Source: Alphaproteobacteria bacterium
GTDB taxonomy: Bacteria > Pseudomonadota > Alphaproteobacteria > UBA9655
DNA: 64,000 nucleotides
Reading direction: 5' to 3'
Assembly (NCBI GenBank): GCA_020049895.1
Contig: JAGVLE010000024.1
Span: 43,549-107,548, forward strand
In this document: piece by piece, positions 29,456 to 42,713 of the stretch
Layout: the number at the start of each line of letters is the position of its first letter
Position numbering within the stretch: the stretch's first letter is position 1
Program-made: the position numbers and the translations under genes
Notes under the pieces: model-generated
Told to the model about the DNA's origin: nothing
Seen by the model: the letters and a program-made list of their open reading frames with translations, nothing else
Databases searched by the model: none

Positions 29456-30469
29456 TTACAGAATTCCTTCTTCCTGTAAGAACGCTGCAGCATCAAGCGC
29501 CCCCATACAGCCCATCCCTGCAGCCGTAACGGCTTGACGATAAACTTTATCACGTACGTCTCCTGCAGCAAATACGCCTTTTACATTCGTTTCAGAGGAC
29601 GTGGGTGATCCTATGATATAGCCTTCCTCATCTAGATTCAATTTTCCTTGAAAAATGGCAGTGTTAGGTTTGTGTCCAATGGCAATAAAAACTCCTTCTA
29701 CAGGAAGGGTCGAAAGTTCTCCAGATTTTTGGTTTCGCAAAAGCAGGTCGGTAACAGCGAGAGGGTTTTCCTTTCCTTTAATGTCTTCTAAAACCTGATT
29801 CCAGAGAACATGGACTTTTGGATTCTTGAACAAACGATCTTGAAGTATTTTTTCAGCTCGCAATTGATCGCGGCGGTGAATGAGAGTCACTTTTGAGGCG
29901 TGGTTTGTCATATAAAGAGCTTCTTCAACGGCTGTGTTGCCGCCCCCGAGAACGGCGACTTCTTTTCCTCTGAAAAAGAACCCATCGCAAGTGGCGCAGC
30001 CAGACACACCAAAACCTCTGAATTTTGTCTCGCTTTCAAGGCCAAGCCATTTAGCTTGGGCGCCTGTGCAGATGATAAGAGTTTCGGCTTTGTAAAGTGT
30101 TCCATTGTCGTCTTTACAAATAAAAGGTCGTTTGGAAAGATCAACATCTACAATGGTCGCTTGCACAAGCTGCGTCCCAACGTGTATTGCCTGGAGACGC
30201 ATTTGCTCCATAAGCCAAGGGCCTTGAATCACGTCTGCAAAGCCTGGGTAATTCTCTACATCCGTTGTAATCATGAGCTGGCCCCCCGGCTCAAGCCCTG
30301 ATACCAACACAGGGCTTAGGTTTGCGCGAGCGGCGTAAATTGCAGCTGAATAACCCGCTGGGCCACTGCCAATAATGAGAACCTTCATATAAATTTCGTT
30401 AATCATCTTTTTTCTTTCTATCATTTTTGATTTTTCGTGTAATTGTACCTTGTTTCTTGCGCGAGTCAA
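29456..30469 (-). CDS. trxB: Thioredoxin reductase
   Basis: GSGPAGYSAAIYAARANL, SGCATCDGFFFRGKEVAVLGGGN, FAAGDVRDKVYRQAVTAAGMGCMGALDA. True start likely internal at MKVLIIGSGPAG. Confidence 0.97.
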   Translation of the reverse strand: MTRARNKVQLHEKSKMIERKKMINEIYMKVLIIGSGPAGYSAAIYAARANLSPVLVSGLEPGGQLMITTDVENYPGFADVIQGPWLMEQMRLQAIHVGTQLVQATIVDVDLSKRPFICKDDNGTLYKAETLIICTGAQAKWLGLESETKFRGFGVSGCATCDGFFFRGKEVAVLGGGNTAVEEALYMTNHASKVTLIHRRDQLRAEKILQDRLFKNPKVHVLWNQVLEDIKGKENPLAVTDLLLRNQKSGELSTLPVEGVFIAIGHKPNTAIFQGKLNLDEEGYIIGSPTSSETNVKGVFAAGDVRDKVYRQAVTAAGMGCMGALDAAAFLQEEGIL

Positions 30470-30644
30470 TTTTTCTGATTGGCCATTTTCGGGGATCAGG
30501 CAAGAGAGAGTAAGAAGATTTTTTGGTATATAATGAGAGTTGTGCTATATTTGAGCAAACTCTGGAAAAGTATTCGCTTCACTCGACGTTATTAAAATGA
30601 CGAATTTTTGCCAGAATACCTGTTGTTGTGCTTGAGAAATAAAT

Positions 30645-31973
30645 ATGATTCGTACCTGGCAAACAAGCTTTCTTTCTTTTTTTGATAAACGGATTCTTTC
30701 GATTTTCTTTTTTGGATTTTCGAGCGGACTTCCTTTCTTGTTGACCTTATCGACCCTTACGATTTGGCTTAAAGAATTGGGGATGAATAACACAACAGTC
30801 GGATTGTTTGTGGGGGTTACTTTTCCCTATATGTTTAAATTTCTGTGGGGGCCTATTGTTGATCAAGTGAAGATCCCATTTTTAGGGTCTTTACTTGGAC
30901 AAAGGCGAAGCTGGGCCTTGCTCTCTCAGATTGCCATTATAGGTATGTTGATAGGCCTTGGATCTTCCCAGCCTGAGACTCATATTTTTGCAACAGCTTT
31001 TTGGGCATTCGGTGTTGCCTTTTGTGGAGCGATTCAAGACGTTGTTATTGAAGCTTATCGTATTGAAATTATTGATGAAGACCAAAAAGGGTCTGCAGCT
31101 ACAGCGATGAGCCTAGGATGGCGTTTAGGTCTGATGATCTCTGGTGTAGGGGCCTTATTCATCGCAGAACTTTTTTCTTGGGAAACAGCGTATTTTCTGA
31201 TGGCAATTTTTATGATCGTTGGTGTGGTGACAACGGTATGCAGTTCTACGCCAATAACTCTTGTCTTTAGTCCAGCCCCTCATCTGTCTCTTCGAGCGAG
31301 CTCTCACCAGCGGTTTTGGAATTGGTTTTCACAAACATATCTTCCTCCCTTACGAGAACTCTGGGGTACCTATGATTTGCGGATCGTGCTGACCTTTATT
31401 TTTTTGTACAAAATAGGGGATACAACTCTGAGTGTGATGAATACACCATTCTTGGTAGAAACTGGCTTTAGCAAGCTTGAAATTGCGAATATTGCTAAAT
31501 TTTTTGGTATTTCTACGATGGTTGTGGGGAGCTTTGTTGGCGGTGTTTTTATCAATCGGTTTGAAATTTTGCCCAGCCTTATTCTTTGTGCAACCTTACA
31601 ATTTCTTTCTAGCTTAATGTTTATCATTCAAGCCCTTGTGGGACATGACTTAAGCGTCCTTGTCATTACGATTGGAGTGGAGAACTTTACCTGTGGATTT
31701 GGGGCGACTGCTTTTATTGCCTATCTTTCCAGTTTGTGTAGTGTGCCCCATACCGCGACACACTTTGCCTTATTGTCATCCTTCGGATCCATGGCACGAA
31801 TAGTGATTTCCTTGGGTGCAGGGGTATTAGCAGATGTTTTGGTGTGGCCTTTTTTCTTTACGGTAACGGCGGCAGCGTGTGTGCCTTGTGTTTTCCTTCT
31901 TTTTTATGCAGCCCATCATTTCTCTTATAAAATCTCTTTCTTAAAGAAAGAAGAGGATCCTACAGCATCATAA
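30645..31973 (+). CDS. ampG: AmpG-like MFS muropeptide permease
   Basis: [34 protein letters not shown]..., [11 protein letters not shown]; 12-TM pattern. Confidence 0.85.
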   Translation: MIRTWQTSFLSFFDKRILSIFFFGFSSGLPFLLTLSTLTIWLKELGMNNTTVGLFVGVTFPYMFKFLWGPIVDQVKIPFLGSLLGQRRSWALLSQIAIIGMLIGLGSSQPETHIFATAFWAFGVAFCGAIQDVVIEAYRIEIIDEDQKGSAATAMSLGWRLGLMISGVGALFIAELFSWETAYFLMAIFMIVGVVTTVCSSTPITLVFSPAPHLSLRASSHQRFWNWFSQTYLPPLRELWGTYDLRIVLTFIFLYKIGDTTLSVMNTPFLVETGFSKLEIANIAKFFGISTMVVGSFVGGVFINRFEILPSLILCATLQFLSSLMFIIQALVGHDLSVLVITIGVENFTCGFGATAFIAYLSSLCSVPHTATHFALLSSFGSMARIVISLGAGVLADVLVWPFFFTVTAAACVPCVFLLFYAAHHFSYKISFLKKEEDPTAS

Positions 31974-33198
31974 CGACTGGGTTTTCAATCATTTCCTTGA
32001 AAACTTTAAGGAATTGGGCCCCTACGGCGCCATCTACGACCCGGTGATCAGAGGACAGAGTACACGTCATAATCGTGGCGATAGCCAAAGCCCCGCCTTT
32101 AACAACAGCGCGTTCTTCTCCCTGGCCTACGGCTAGGATACATCCTTGGGGAGGATTGATAATGGCTGAAAAGGATTTGACTCCATACATTCCAAGATTT
32201 GAAAGGGTAAACGTCCCCCCTTGGAACTCTTCAGGTTTTAGCTTTCCTGCACGTGCTTTGGATGCGAGATCTTTCATTTCAGAGGAGACTTTTGTAAGGC
32301 CTTTATCTTCTGCTTGACGGATCACAGGGGTAATGAGGCCACCGTCAATGGCTACCGCTACCGCAATGTCGGCTGACTTATATTGATAAATCTGATCATT
32401 GACCCAAGAAGCATTAGCCTCTGGAACTTGCTTGAGAGCCATCGCACACGCTTTAATCACAAAATCATTAACGGAAAGCTTGTTCCCTCCCTGACCGGCT
32501 TGAGTGTTAAGGGCGGCGCGAGCCTTTAAGAGCAAATCAAGTTCACAATCTACAGTTAGATAGAAATGTGGAACCGTTTGCTTTGCTTCCACAAGGCGCT
32601 TGGCAATGACCTTGCGCATTGCAGAGGGGGCAATAACCTCATAAGCAGGTTCATAGCCTGAAAGCTGGACGGAGGCTGTTGCTAGAGAGGGTGAAGGACC
32701 TTGGGCAAGGGCTTGTTCCACATCAGCTTTTACAATCCGTCCATGAGGGCCTGTCCCTTTGAGGGAAGCAAGATTAACTTTTGAATTTTCAGCTATTCTC
32801 CGAGCCAGTGGGCTTGCAAATACGCGCGCTCCAGAAAGCGCTGGGGCTGGTCTATGAGCTGTAGCTGTTCCTGCTGGCGGGGGAGGGGCTGAGGGCTTTT
32901 CATGTGTAGACGTTGCAGGGGAGTTTATAGCCTTTTCCAGGGCTGACGGATCTTCTCCCTCTTCCAGCACAAGAGCAATGAGTTGGTTGACTTTGACTTG
33001 TTCTGTCCCTCCAGGAACGACAATTTTCCCAAGGATTCCCTCATCCACGGCTTCCACTTCCATAGTGGCTTTGTCAGTTTCAATTTCTGCAAGGATATCT
33101 CCCGCTTTAACAGATTCACCTTCTTTTTTTAACCATTTTACAAGGTTTCCCTCTGTCATGGTGGGTGAAAGGGCGGGCATTAAAATTTCAATTGGCAT
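31960..33198 (-). CDS. pdhC: Pyruvate dehydrogenase E2 (dihydrolipoamide acetyltransferase)
   Basis: [21 protein letters not shown]...[13 protein letters not shown] lipoyl domain; C-terminal [16 protein letters not shown]. Confidence 0.96.
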   Translation of the reverse strand: MPIEILMPALSPTMTEGNLVKWLKKEGESVKAGDILAEIETDKATMEVEAVDEGILGKIVVPGGTEQVKVNQLIALVLEEGEDPSALEKAINSPATSTHEKPSAPPPPAGTATAHRPAPALSGARVFASPLARRIAENSKVNLASLKGTGPHGRIVKADVEQALAQGPSPSLATASVQLSGYEPAYEVIAPSAMRKVIAKRLVEAKQTVPHFYLTVDCELDLLLKARAALNTQAGQGGNKLSVNDFVIKACAMALKQVPEANASWVNDQIYQYKSADIAVAVAIDGGLITPVIRQAEDKGLTKVSSEMKDLASKARAGKLKPEEFQGGTFTLSNLGMYGVKSFSAIINPPQGCILAVGQGEERAVVKGGALAIATIMTCTLSSDHRVVDGAVGAQFLKVFKEMIENPVVMML

Positions 33199-33394
33199 AG
33201 TAGTAATGGCCTCCGTAAAGGGATAGGGTCATTGTTGAGTGATAGCGGGTCTTTTTTACCCCAGGGGGATAGAAATGGCAAGCTGGAAGGGAAAAAACTG
33301 ATACTGTACATAAAAATTTTCTATCTCTTTTGCTCAAATGTGCTACAATAATATCACACTACCTTTTATACACTCCTAAACCAAAGAGGCGCCC

Positions 33395-33721
33395 ATGATA
33401 ATCAAAGATCTTGTGAAAGAAGCGACGCTTAAACTTTCTTCTTTGTATGAATCTTGTCAGAAAGAGCCCTTGGTAGAGCTTACTTCTCTTGAAGAGACAG
33501 TAACTCACCTTTCTCAACAAGTGCAAGATATTGACCTTGCTTCAGACCAAATCTTAAAAACTGATCTTAATACCCTTCAAAGCGCGCTTTTAAAGTTGGG
33601 GTCTATGCTTAGCACCCAACAAGAAACCCTTGCTCGCCAAGTAGAAGAAATTCATCTTCATCAGCTTGCTCTTCATGCTTACGCACGGGTTGCGAATCAT
33701 AACTTAGGGTCTATAGCGTAG
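33395..33721 (+). CDS. Hypothetical coiled-coil protein
   Basis: 108 aa, heptad-like Leu pattern; no family recognised. Confidence 0.55.
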   Translation: MIIKDLVKEATLKLSSLYESCQKEPLVELTSLEETVTHLSQQVQDIDLASDQILKTDLNTLQSALLKLGSMLSTQQETLARQVEEIHLHQLALHAYARVANHNLGSIA

Positions 33722-33766
33722 CGTATAAGGGACAAGGAGCGCCCAGAGCGCTTACAACAAGGACGT

Positions 33767-34414
33767 TCACACTGGATACTCTTGTTGTACTTTCCTACAA
33801 ATTTCCTCAAGAATCATTTTTGCGATGCTCTCTATATCCAGAAGGGCATCAATGGCGACGCACCGATCAGGATTTTTCTTGAGAACCTCTGCATAGCCCT
33901 CTTGAACCCGTTTATGAAAAGAAAGGTCAAAAGATTCGTAGCGATCCTTTCCTTTTCCACGGTTCTCTGTTCTTTCGAGGCCAATGATCGGGTCGAGCTG
34001 AAAAATAAAAGTAAGGTCAGGTGTTAGGGAGCCAACAGTAAACTGATTGAGGGCGGAGGTAGCTTCATACCCTAAACCATGGCCAAAGCCCTGATAAGCA
34101 AGGGTAGAGTCGGTAAAGCGGTCGCATAAGACAATGCCGCCTTTTTGAAGATGAGGAAGAATGCACTTGTGTACTAAGTCTGCCCGAGAGGCACTCATCA
34201 GCAGGGCTTCTGTTGTGGGTGTCCATCTCTCTTGAATGCCAGAAAGCAAAAGAGCACGAATTTCTTCAGCCCCTTTTGTTCCTCCAGGTTCCCGATATAA
34301 GGCAACATCAAGCCCTTTTTCCAAAAGAGCTTGCGATAGAAGCTTAATCTGCGTGGATTTTCCACATCCTTCTCCCCCTTCAAACGTAATAAAGAGAGAC
34401 TGATGAGCTTTCAT
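33767..34414 (-). CDS. tmk: Thymidylate kinase
   Basis: LFITFEGGEGCGKSTQIKLL, REPGGT, CDRFTDSTLAYQG. Confidence 0.97.
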   Translation of the reverse strand: MKAHQSLFITFEGGEGCGKSTQIKLLSQALLEKGLDVALYREPGGTKGAEEIRALLLSGIQERWTPTTEALLMSASRADLVHKCILPHLQKGGIVLCDRFTDSTLAYQGFGHGLGYEATSALNQFTVGSLTPDLTFIFQLDPIIGLERTENRGKGKDRYESFDLSFHKRVQEGYAEVLKKNPDRCVAIDALLDIESIAKMILEEICRKVQQEYPV

Positions 34415-34420
34415 AATCTG

Positions 34421-35542
34421 CTACTTGCCCATCAAAAGGTAGGAAATAGAATTTTTAAGACGTTGGAAAAACCAGGCTCTCCCTACATTTTTTCCTGCAA
34501 CCAAAGGAATTTGCTGAACGTTTTGCCCAGGAACAGTGATTTCTATAACTCCCACACGATCTCCTGCCTTTACAGGCGCTGGTATCGGGGAATTATAAAT
34601 CAACTTAACTTGTAAATGGCGTCTGTTATGACGAGGGAGAGTGATAATAGCGTCGTTTTCAGCAACAATAGGGACCGTTTTTTCTTCTCCTCCCCATATA
34701 TCCACGACATCAATCGGCACGTTTTTATCAGCAACCTTATAGTTTTTGAAATAGTTAAATCCCCAGTTTAGAAAACGCATCGCTTCCACATGGCGCACAT
34801 TCGCTGTAGGAAGACCGTTGAGAACCATAATAATTCTGCGATCTCCTTGTTTTGCGCTGATAACCGTTCCATATCCTCCGGCCTCTGTATGACCCGTTTT
34901 TAGACCATCAACACCTACATTTTTTCCAAGCAGGGTGTTACGATTTCCTTGCGTGATATTGTTATACTGAAATTCTTTAAGAGAATAATATTGTGCATAA
35001 TATCCTGGAAAATCTCGAATAGTTCTTTCTGCAATAATGGCGAGGTCCTTTGCTGTAGAAAGGTGCCCCTCATCAGGGAGTCCTGTAGCATTCAGAAAAG
35101 TTGTATTTTTTGCTCCCATTTCATGAGCTTTGCGTGTCATTTCTTCAGAAAAATCAGCCTCACTCCCCCCAAGGCCTTCAGCCAAAACCACACAAGCGTC
35201 ATTTCCTGATTGGACAATCACTCCTTTTAACAAGTCATCAACACTGACCTGAGAATCAACATTCACAAACATTCGTGAGCCTTCTGTTTGCCAAGCTTTT
35301 ATACTTACAGGGAATGTATCAGTAAGCTTGACTTCACCCTTTTTTAGCCGTTCAAAAACAATATAGGCCGTCATAATTTTGGAGAGCGAAGAGGGAACCA
35401 TGGATTGGTCCGCATTCTTTTCAAAAAGAACCGTTCCTGTATTAAAATCAACCATATAGGCTTGCGGAGCGGCTAGATCAAGGGCGACAGTTCCTGAAAT
35501 GAAACTGCAGATAAGAGAGAGGGCTATAATGAAGATATGCAT
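34421..35542 (-). CDS. dacA: D-alanyl-D-alanine carboxypeptidase (PBP5 type)
   Basis: PSSLSKIMTAYIVFERLK (SxxK), QSGNDAC (SxN), GLKTGHTEAGGYG (KTG). Confidence 0.95.
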   Translation of the reverse strand: MHIFIIALSLICSFISGTVALDLAAPQAYMVDFNTGTVLFEKNADQSMVPSSLSKIMTAYIVFERLKKGEVKLTDTFPVSIKAWQTEGSRMFVNVDSQVSVDDLLKGVIVQSGNDACVVLAEGLGGSEADFSEEMTRKAHEMGAKNTTFLNATGLPDEGHLSTAKDLAIIAERTIRDFPGYYAQYYSLKEFQYNNITQGNRNTLLGKNVGVDGLKTGHTEAGGYGTVISAKQGDRRIIMVLNGLPTANVRHVEAMRFLNWGFNYFKNYKVADKNVPIDVVDIWGGEEKTVPIVAENDAIITLPRHNRRHLQVKLIYNSPIPAPVKAGDRVGVIEITVPGQNVQQIPLVAGKNVGRAWFFQRLKNSISYLLMGK

Positions 35543-35553
35543 CCTTGTTTCCT

Positions 35554-36435
35554 TTAAGGGCGTATAATAACGAGTCGAGAGAGGTGTCCTGACCCCCCGA
35601 GTTGATCGAGCACTTCATTAGCCGCAATCATACTGGGGAAGGGCCCCATTCGTACAACGTACGGCTTTTCTCCCCTTTTTTCAATAGGCTGAAGGGGTGA
35701 ATTGCCAAAATTAGATATTTTTTTACAGACTTCGTGAGCTTGAGCTTGTGTTGTATACCCTCCCACATCAATAAAGATGCCTGTAGATCTTCCTTGAGAG
35801 GGTGAAGTAGGTGTGGCGACATAATCTATTTTCTTTGGAGAGGGTGAAGAGAATGTATCAGGAATAAGGGAAGCAATGGAAAGTCCTGCGGGGCCACCTT
35901 CAGCAAGCATTACTATTGGAGGAGACAACCCATTAAGGGCTAGACTTTCTGGGACAAGAGTTCGGACACGTACGCGAGCGGTTCCTTTTCTCTCAAATCC
36001 TAGCAATTGAGCTACACGACGAGAGACATCAATAATACGACCATCGATAAATGGCCCCCTATCATTCACTTTGATATTAATTTGTCGGCCGTTTTCAAGA
36101 TTTGTCACTTCAGCAACGCATGGAAGGGGGATCGTTTTATGCGCTGCACTCAATCCGTTCATATCAAATCTTTCTCCCGTAGCGGTAGGGCGACCATGAA
36201 AAACGTCTCCTCCTCCATAATAAGAGGCAATTCCCACTTCTTCGTATTCAAAATGAGGTTGGGGGTGATACCAAATTCCTTTAATTTGGTAAGGCCGACT
36301 CGTTGCTTTTTTTGGGGCGGGCGTACAAAGATCTGGATAGACAGGAGCAATTGCTTGAGGAGGAGGAGCAAAACAACCAGCTAAAAATCCACACATCACG
36401 ACTAAAAGGAGATGGGGATACAATTTTTTAAGCAT
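35554..36435 (-). CDS. rlpA: Septal ring lytic transglycosylase RlpA with SPOR domain
   Basis: Lipobox LAGC; EEVGIASYYGGGDVFHGRPTATGERFDMNGLSAAHKTIPLP; NDRGPFIDGRIIDVSRRVAQLLGF; C-terminal SPOR-like segment. Confidence 0.95.
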   Translation of the reverse strand: MLKKLYPHLLLVVMCGFLAGCFAPPPQAIAPVYPDLCTPAPKKATSRPYQIKGIWYHPQPHFEYEEVGIASYYGGGDVFHGRPTATGERFDMNGLSAAHKTIPLPCVAEVTNLENGRQINIKVNDRGPFIDGRIIDVSRRVAQLLGFERKGTARVRVRTLVPESLALNGLSPPIVMLAEGGPAGLSIASLIPDTFSSPSPKKIDYVATPTSPSQGRSTGIFIDVGGYTTQAQAHEVCKKISNFGNSPLQPIEKRGEKPYVVRMGPFPSMIAANEVLDQLGGSGHLSRLVIIRP

Positions 36436-36462
36436 ACGTGACCTGTGAGGAGCTTCGGAAAG

Positions 36463-37263
36463 CTATTTTGCGGTTTTAAAAGATAATACTTTCATCGCCA
36501 TAAAAGAAAGACATTTATGGACCCATCCCTGAGGATTAACCCCAACTGCTTTACAGAACATGGCCATTGATCTCTTCACATGAGCTATATTGTAATATTT
36601 GTAAACCATACTTTCATAGCGTTTCGTATGATATTTTCTATCATAAGGTTCTTGTAGCTCATTTGCTGTATGATAAGCGGTGGCCAATTCATCGCTATTA
36701 CTCTCAAACATTCGCCCTAACCCCACTTTAAATCGCTGATAAAGATTCAAGTGCTCTTTTTCCTGGTAACGTTGGAAATGAGTATAAAATAGCTTATAAT
36801 GACGCAGTTCGTCGGCTGCAATCTTTGCGCAAATTTGTTTCAAAAGAGGCTCGTCAGTTCTTTCTTTTATCGATGTGTAAAAGAAGCTTGTGCCAATTTC
36901 AACCATACACCGGGCAAGTAATTCAGATCCTCGAGACCCACGAATAGATTCTGTTGAGTCTACGGGAATTGGAAATCTTTCAATGTATGATTGGAAACAT
37001 TTATCAAAGTTGTACTGAGGGTCAGCAAGTTTTACCCATGTCGCAAGAGTCTGCCCATGCTTTACTTCTTCTTCAGCCCAGACCTTAATCTCTTTTTGGA
37101 GAAGAGTATCGCCTGCAAAGACGTTTGTAAGATAGGTCCCATAATCGGATCCATTACGCTCTACGACCCCAGCCGTTTTCATCAGCTGCAGAAGATCAGG
37201 ATTTACCTTTGCAGCGTCAAATAGAGACCAATCAATATCTTCAAATCTCCAGGGTCCTATCAT
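36463..37263 (-). CDS. Ferritin-like di-iron domain protein
   Basis: EEEVKHG and ADELRHYKLFY ExxH-type metal ligands in a helical protein. Confidence 0.7.
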   Translation of the reverse strand: MIGPWRFEDIDWSLFDAAKVNPDLLQLMKTAGVVERNGSDYGTYLTNVFAGDTLLQKEIKVWAEEEVKHGQTLATWVKLADPQYNFDKCFQSYIERFPIPVDSTESIRGSRGSELLARCMVEIGTSFFYTSIKERTDEPLLKQICAKIAADELRHYKLFYTHFQRYQEKEHLNLYQRFKVGLGRMFESNSDELATAYHTANELQEPYDRKYHTKRYESMVYKYYNIAHVKRSMAMFCKAVGVNPQGWVHKCLSFMAMKVLSFKTAK

Positions 37264-37363
37264 TTTTCTTACTTTCGCTTTTTAGGCTCTATCTTCTTAA
37301 GTTTTCATAAACTAAAGAAGAAAAAATGTGAATACGTCTTCCTCTTTTTAGCTAAAAAAGTTT

Positions 37364-37774
37364 CTATCGAGGAGGGGATAATACTGCCATCAATTTCGCT
37401 TGCGCAATTGCCAAGCTTTTATTAGCTTTTTTCTGTTCTTCCGCGGTCAAATCTCTTCCCGTGTCTTCGAGAAGGTTCTTTATTTCAATCTCTAGAGCAT
37501 GTTTGTCAAGGGCTTCTAAGGAAATTCCAGATGTTACAAGAGCCGTGCACTTGTCTGGAGTTAGCTCTGCAAAACCACCGTCTACAAAAATTTTAATCAC
37601 ACTTTTATTTTCTTCATAAATTGTGATAACACCTGCTCGTAAAAGGGTTACAAGAGGTGCATGCTGTGGGAGAACGCCTATATCTCCTTGAATGCCAGGA
37701 ACAACGACCATTTCTACGGCCTGATCAAAGAGAATTTTTTCAGGGGAAATAAGGTTGAATTGAAAAGAGGCCAT
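37364..37774 (-). CDS. atpC: ATP synthase F1 epsilon subunit
   Basis: MASFQFNLISPEKILFDQAVEMVVVPGIQGDIGVLPQHAPLVTLL; start at MASFQ preferred over 37822. Confidence 0.95.
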   Translation of the reverse strand: MASFQFNLISPEKILFDQAVEMVVVPGIQGDIGVLPQHAPLVTLLRAGVITIYEENKSVIKIFVDGGFAELTPDKCTALVTSGISLEALDKHALEIEIKNLLEDTGRDLTAEEQKKANKSLAIAQAKLMAVLSPPR

Positions 37775-37775
37775 C

Positions 37776-39227
<1,452 letters not shown>

Positions 39228-39372
39228 TTATAGTAAAAACAAGCTTATATTATGCAAAAAAATTTAGATAAACAAGGTACTTCCTATGAAGAGTTCTTTT
39301 TAGAGACGGCATTCCCTTATGCTTCACCCCTATAAAAATGGGGAAGAATAAGAAATAAATTAAAAAGAGAGG

Positions 39373-39801
39373 TTACTCTTTTATGTCTTCTGCAGCAGAA
39401 GATTTCTCTGCGGTGGGACCAGAATCTTTCCCTTTTGCCGTAAGATCACGATCTACAAGCTCAATAATAGCCATAGGTGCGTTATCTCCAGGACGAAAGC
39501 CGGCTTTGATAATGCGGGTATATCCTCCAGGTCTTTCTTTGTAACGCTCTGCAAGGGATCCCATAATCTTAGCCGCAATGGTCTTATCTCCCAAAATAGA
39601 AATAGCCTGACGACGACAGGAAAGCCCACCGGCTTTGCCAAGTGTAATAATCTTTTCCACAAAAGGACGAAGGTCTTTTGCCTTTGGAAGGGTTGTTTTG
39701 ATCTGTTCATGCTTAAGCAGTGACGCAGCTAACCCCTTAAAAAGAGCTTTTCTTTCGTCTGAATGACGATTAAGTTTACGACCTTTGATACCGTGACGCA
39801 T
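39373..39801 (-). CDS. rplQ: 50S ribosomal protein L17
   Basis: [46 protein letters not shown]. Confidence 0.98.
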   Translation of the reverse strand: MRHGIKGRKLNRHSDERKALFKGLAASLLKHEQIKTTLPKAKDLRPFVEKIITLGKAGGLSCRRQAISILGDKTIAAKIMGSLAERYKERPGGYTRIIKAGFRPGDNAPMAIIELVDRDLTAKGKDSGPTAEKSSAAEDIKE

Positions 39802-39820
39802 AATTGAGGTTCCTTATTTC

Positions 39821-40837
39821 TTAAAAGGGTTCGTCGAGCTTTTTGATTAATTCTTCAATATTTTCTGGAGGCCATCCTGAAACATCCATGCCAAAATTCA
39901 AGCCCATTTGAGACAGTACTTCTTTGATTTCATTCAAAGACTTACGTCCAAAGTTAGGCGTGCGGAGCATTTCAGATTCGCTCTTTTGAACGAGATCCCC
40001 AATATAAATAATGTTATCATTCTTGAGGCAGTTGGCTGACCTAACGGAAAGTTCAAGCTCGTCTACTTTACGAAGAAGAGCGCGGCTAAAAGGAAGAAGA
40101 GAATCTTCTTTTTCTGCAAGGGTTTCTTTAGGCTCTTCAAATGTAATGAATTTCTGGAGTTGGTCTTGCAAAATCCGCGCTGCTAAGGCAACAGCATCAT
40201 CTGGACGGACGGAACCATTTGTTTCCACTCGTAGGATAAGCTTGTCATAGTTTGTTTGTTGACCAACACGGGTGTTTTCTACCTTGTAAGAAACTTTCTG
40301 TACTGGGCTGTAAAGAGCATCTATTGGAATAAAGCCTACAGGCGCATCAACTTTTTTGTTGTTCTCTGCAGAAACGTACCCTTTCCCAGTGTTGATGGTA
40401 AGTTCCATTGAAAGCTTTGCCCCTTGTCCAAGGGTACAGATGTAGTGGTCTTTATTAAGTATTTCCAAATCTGCTGAAGTTTCGATCATCCCTGCAGTGA
40501 CTACGCAAGGTCCATCTGCGCGGAGGTGAACCCGCACGGGCCCTTCCTTATGAAGTGTTGTAACCACTCCCTTAAGGTTGAGTACGATATCTGTAATATC
40601 TTCATTAACGCCCGGAAGCGTTGAAAACTCATGCAAAACCCCTTCAACTTGCAAGGAAGTAATGGCTGCACCTTGAAGAGAGGAAAGAAGTACACGACGG
40701 AGCGCATTCCCTAAAGTTAAGCCAAAGCCAGGCTCAAGAGGATCAGCCGTAATGGTGGCGACGTATTGTGAATCCTCACTATGGTCTAGATTTAATTTAT
40801 AAGGTTTTATTAGGGCTTGCCAATTCTTCTGTATCAC
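39821..40837 (-). CDS. rpoA: RNA polymerase alpha subunit
   Basis: [30 protein letters not shown] and alpha-[17 protein letters not shown]. Confidence 0.99.
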   Translation of the reverse strand: MIQKNWQALIKPYKLNLDHSEDSQYVATITADPLEPGFGLTLGNALRRVLLSSLQGAAITSLQVEGVLHEFSTLPGVNEDITDIVLNLKGVVTTLHKEGPVRVHLRADGPCVVTAGMIETSADLEILNKDHYICTLGQGAKLSMELTINTGKGYVSAENNKKVDAPVGFIPIDALYSPVQKVSYKVENTRVGQQTNYDKLILRVETNGSVRPDDAVALAARILQDQLQKFITFEEPKETLAEKEDSLLPFSRALLRKVDELELSVRSANCLKNDNIIYIGDLVQKSESEMLRTPNFGRKSLNEIKEVLSQMGLNFGMDVSGWPPENIEELIKKLDEPF

Positions 40838-40882
40838 GAGTCTACCCTTTCAGCAGTCAATACTTGTTAATAGTTAGTCTAA

Positions 40883-41275
40883 TTACACGCGGCGGCGCTT
40901 TTTAGGGCGACATCCGTTGTGGGGAATAGGGGTCACATCTCGAATAGATGTTATTACAAACCCTGAGGCCTGAAGGGCTCGTAAAGCAGACTCACGGCCT
41001 GAACCGGGTCCCTTTACTTCGACTTCAAGGGATTTCATCCCATGTTCTTGAGCCTTTTTCCCAGCATCTTCTGCAGCCAACTGGGCAGCATAAGGTGTGG
41101 ATTTACGAGATCCTTTAAATCCCTTCGTTCCGGCAGATGACCAGGAAATAGTATTTCCTTGAGCATCTGTAATATTCACAACTGTGTTGTTAAATGTTGC
41201 GTTTACATGTGCGACGCCAGAGACAATATTTTTCCGCTCTCTACGACGAATTCTTTGCGCTGGTTTTTGAGCCAT
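40883..41275 (-). CDS. rpsK: 30S ribosomal protein S11
   Basis: [30 protein letters not shown] ... [18 protein letters not shown]. Confidence 0.99.
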   Translation of the reverse strand: MAQKPAQRIRRRERKNIVSGVAHVNATFNNTVVNITDAQGNTISWSSAGTKGFKGSRKSTPYAAQLAAEDAGKKAQEHGMKSLEVEVKGPGSGRESALRALQASGFVITSIRDVTPIPHNGCRPKKRRRV

Positions 41276-41291
41276 TCCTAAATCCTAATCT

Positions 41292-41660
41292 TTACTTTTT
41301 CTTGCCGGCAATTGCGACGGCTTTTCCTTTACGGGTCCGTGCGTTTGTATGAGTTCTTTGCCCACGTACAGGGAGTCCCTTACGGTGACGAAGGCCGCGG
41401 TAGCAGCCTAAATCCATCAAACGCTTGATATTCATAGAAATTGCACGACGAAGATCATCTTCTACTTGGTAATTTTGGTCGATGGCTTCACGAATCTTTA
41501 GGATCTCTGCATCCGTCAGTTGATGAACACGACGTTCCGCAGGGATTTTAAGTTTTTCACAAAGGTCATGGGCTTTTGATGGCCCAATACCATAAATTGA
41601 CTGCAACCCAATTTCCACTCTCTTTTGGGTTGGGATATTAACACCAGCTATACGTGCCAC
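41292..41660 (-). CDS. rpsM: 30S ribosomal protein S13
   Basis: [30 protein letters not shown] ... [17 protein letters not shown]. Confidence 0.99.
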   Translation of the reverse strand: MARIAGVNIPTQKRVEIGLQSIYGIGPSKAHDLCEKLKIPAERRVHQLTDAEILKIREAIDQNYQVEDDLRRAISMNIKRLMDLGCYRGLRHRKGLPVRGQRTHTNARTRKGKAVAIAGKKK

Positions 41661-41791
41661 TCACGTCTCCTTATTTTTCAGAAGCTTAAGAAATTTTCTA
41701 TGCGAAGTATAGGCATTTAGAGGTAGATGTCAACACATTTCCAGCTTTTATAACATGTGAGGTAAAACGACGAGCGTAAGCTCAGGGAAGT

Positions 41792-42211
41792 TCATTTTGC
41801 TTTCCTGAAAAGACGCCAATGACAACAAAAGAAAAAAAGAGCCATAACAACCCACATAGACGTGCTGATAAGGCTGGCTAGGTTATTAGCTTTGGCGTTT
41901 TCCAAATACTGTGTTTTCTTTCGATCTCGCTCTGCTGTGAGCTGGTCAGGAGAAAGGCTAGTAAGCGTGGAAAGCTTGACTTTAAGAGAGTCAGATTCAT
42001 TTCCAGAGGCAGCATCAACTAATTCGTCAGTTACAGACTTAAGATAGGCATCATTGGATTCATACTTAGCTATCTTCGCATAGTGCATGCGCTCTGGGAT
42101 AGCTAAATCCATCGCGTAATTTAAACAAAACCCTGAACCAAAAATAATGACAAGCATGGTAACCAAGCAAACGCACAAAGCATACAACTGGAGCAGATTT
42201 TTGATTGTCAT
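41792..42211 (-). CDS. Hypothetical membrane protein
   Basis: 139 aa, two hydrophobic segments flanking a polar region; directly downstream of carD. Confidence 0.55.
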   Translation of the reverse strand: MTIKNLLQLYALCVCLVTMLVIIFGSGFCLNYAMDLAIPERMHYAKIAKYESNDAYLKSVTDELVDAASGNESDSLKVKLSTLTSLSPDQLTAERDRKKTQYLENAKANNLASLISTSMWVVMALFFFCCHWRLFRKAK

Positions 42212-42215
42212 GACG

Positions 42216-42713
42216 TTATGCAGCCTCGAGGATTTTTTCTACTTTTTGAATCGCACAATCTGTATCAATGCTTTCAATAGCTGCGATTTCTCCTGCTAAA
42301 CGATGAAGGGCGGTTTGATAGACCTGACGTTCACTGTAGGATTGCTCGGGTTGATTTACGTTTCTATAAAGTTCTCGAATGACTTCTGCTAAAGAAGCAG
42401 GATCTCCAGAATTAATTTTTGCTTCGTATTCTTGAGCTCTCCGGCTCCACATGGCGCGACGTGTGCGCCCACGCGCCTTTAATCCGTTAATTGCGGCTGT
42501 GATTTCTTTTATAGTAGACACAGGACGCAATCCGGAAGTTTTTGCATTTGCAACCGGAAGGCGCAGTATCATTCGATCTTTTTCAAAAGAGATCACAAAC
42601 ACTTCTATGGACTCTTGCCCTACAGAAAATGTTTCAATTGATTTTATTTTGCCGACACCATGAGCGGGGTAAATAACATGATTTCCACAGGAAAAAGAAG
42701 ATGATTTTGTCAT
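42216..42713 (-). CDS. carD: CarD family transcriptional regulator
   Basis: GNHVIYPAHGVGKIKSIETF...MILRLPVANAKTSGLRPVS...MWSRRAQEYEAKINSGD. Confidence 0.95.
   Translation of the reverse strand: MTKSSSFSCGNHVIYPAHGVGKIKSIETFSVGQESIEVFVISFEKDRMILRLPVANAKTSGLRPVSTIKEITAAINGLKARGRTRRAMWSRRAQEYEAKINSGDPASLAEVIRELYRNVNQPEQSYSERQVYQTALHRLAGEIAAIESIDTDCAIQKVEKILEAA

Noticed and set aside
39305-39335. Hairpin-like CTTCACCCC...GGGGAAG downstream of rplQ
   Set aside because: Weak stem and no T-tract on the transcribed strand; not confident as a terminator.
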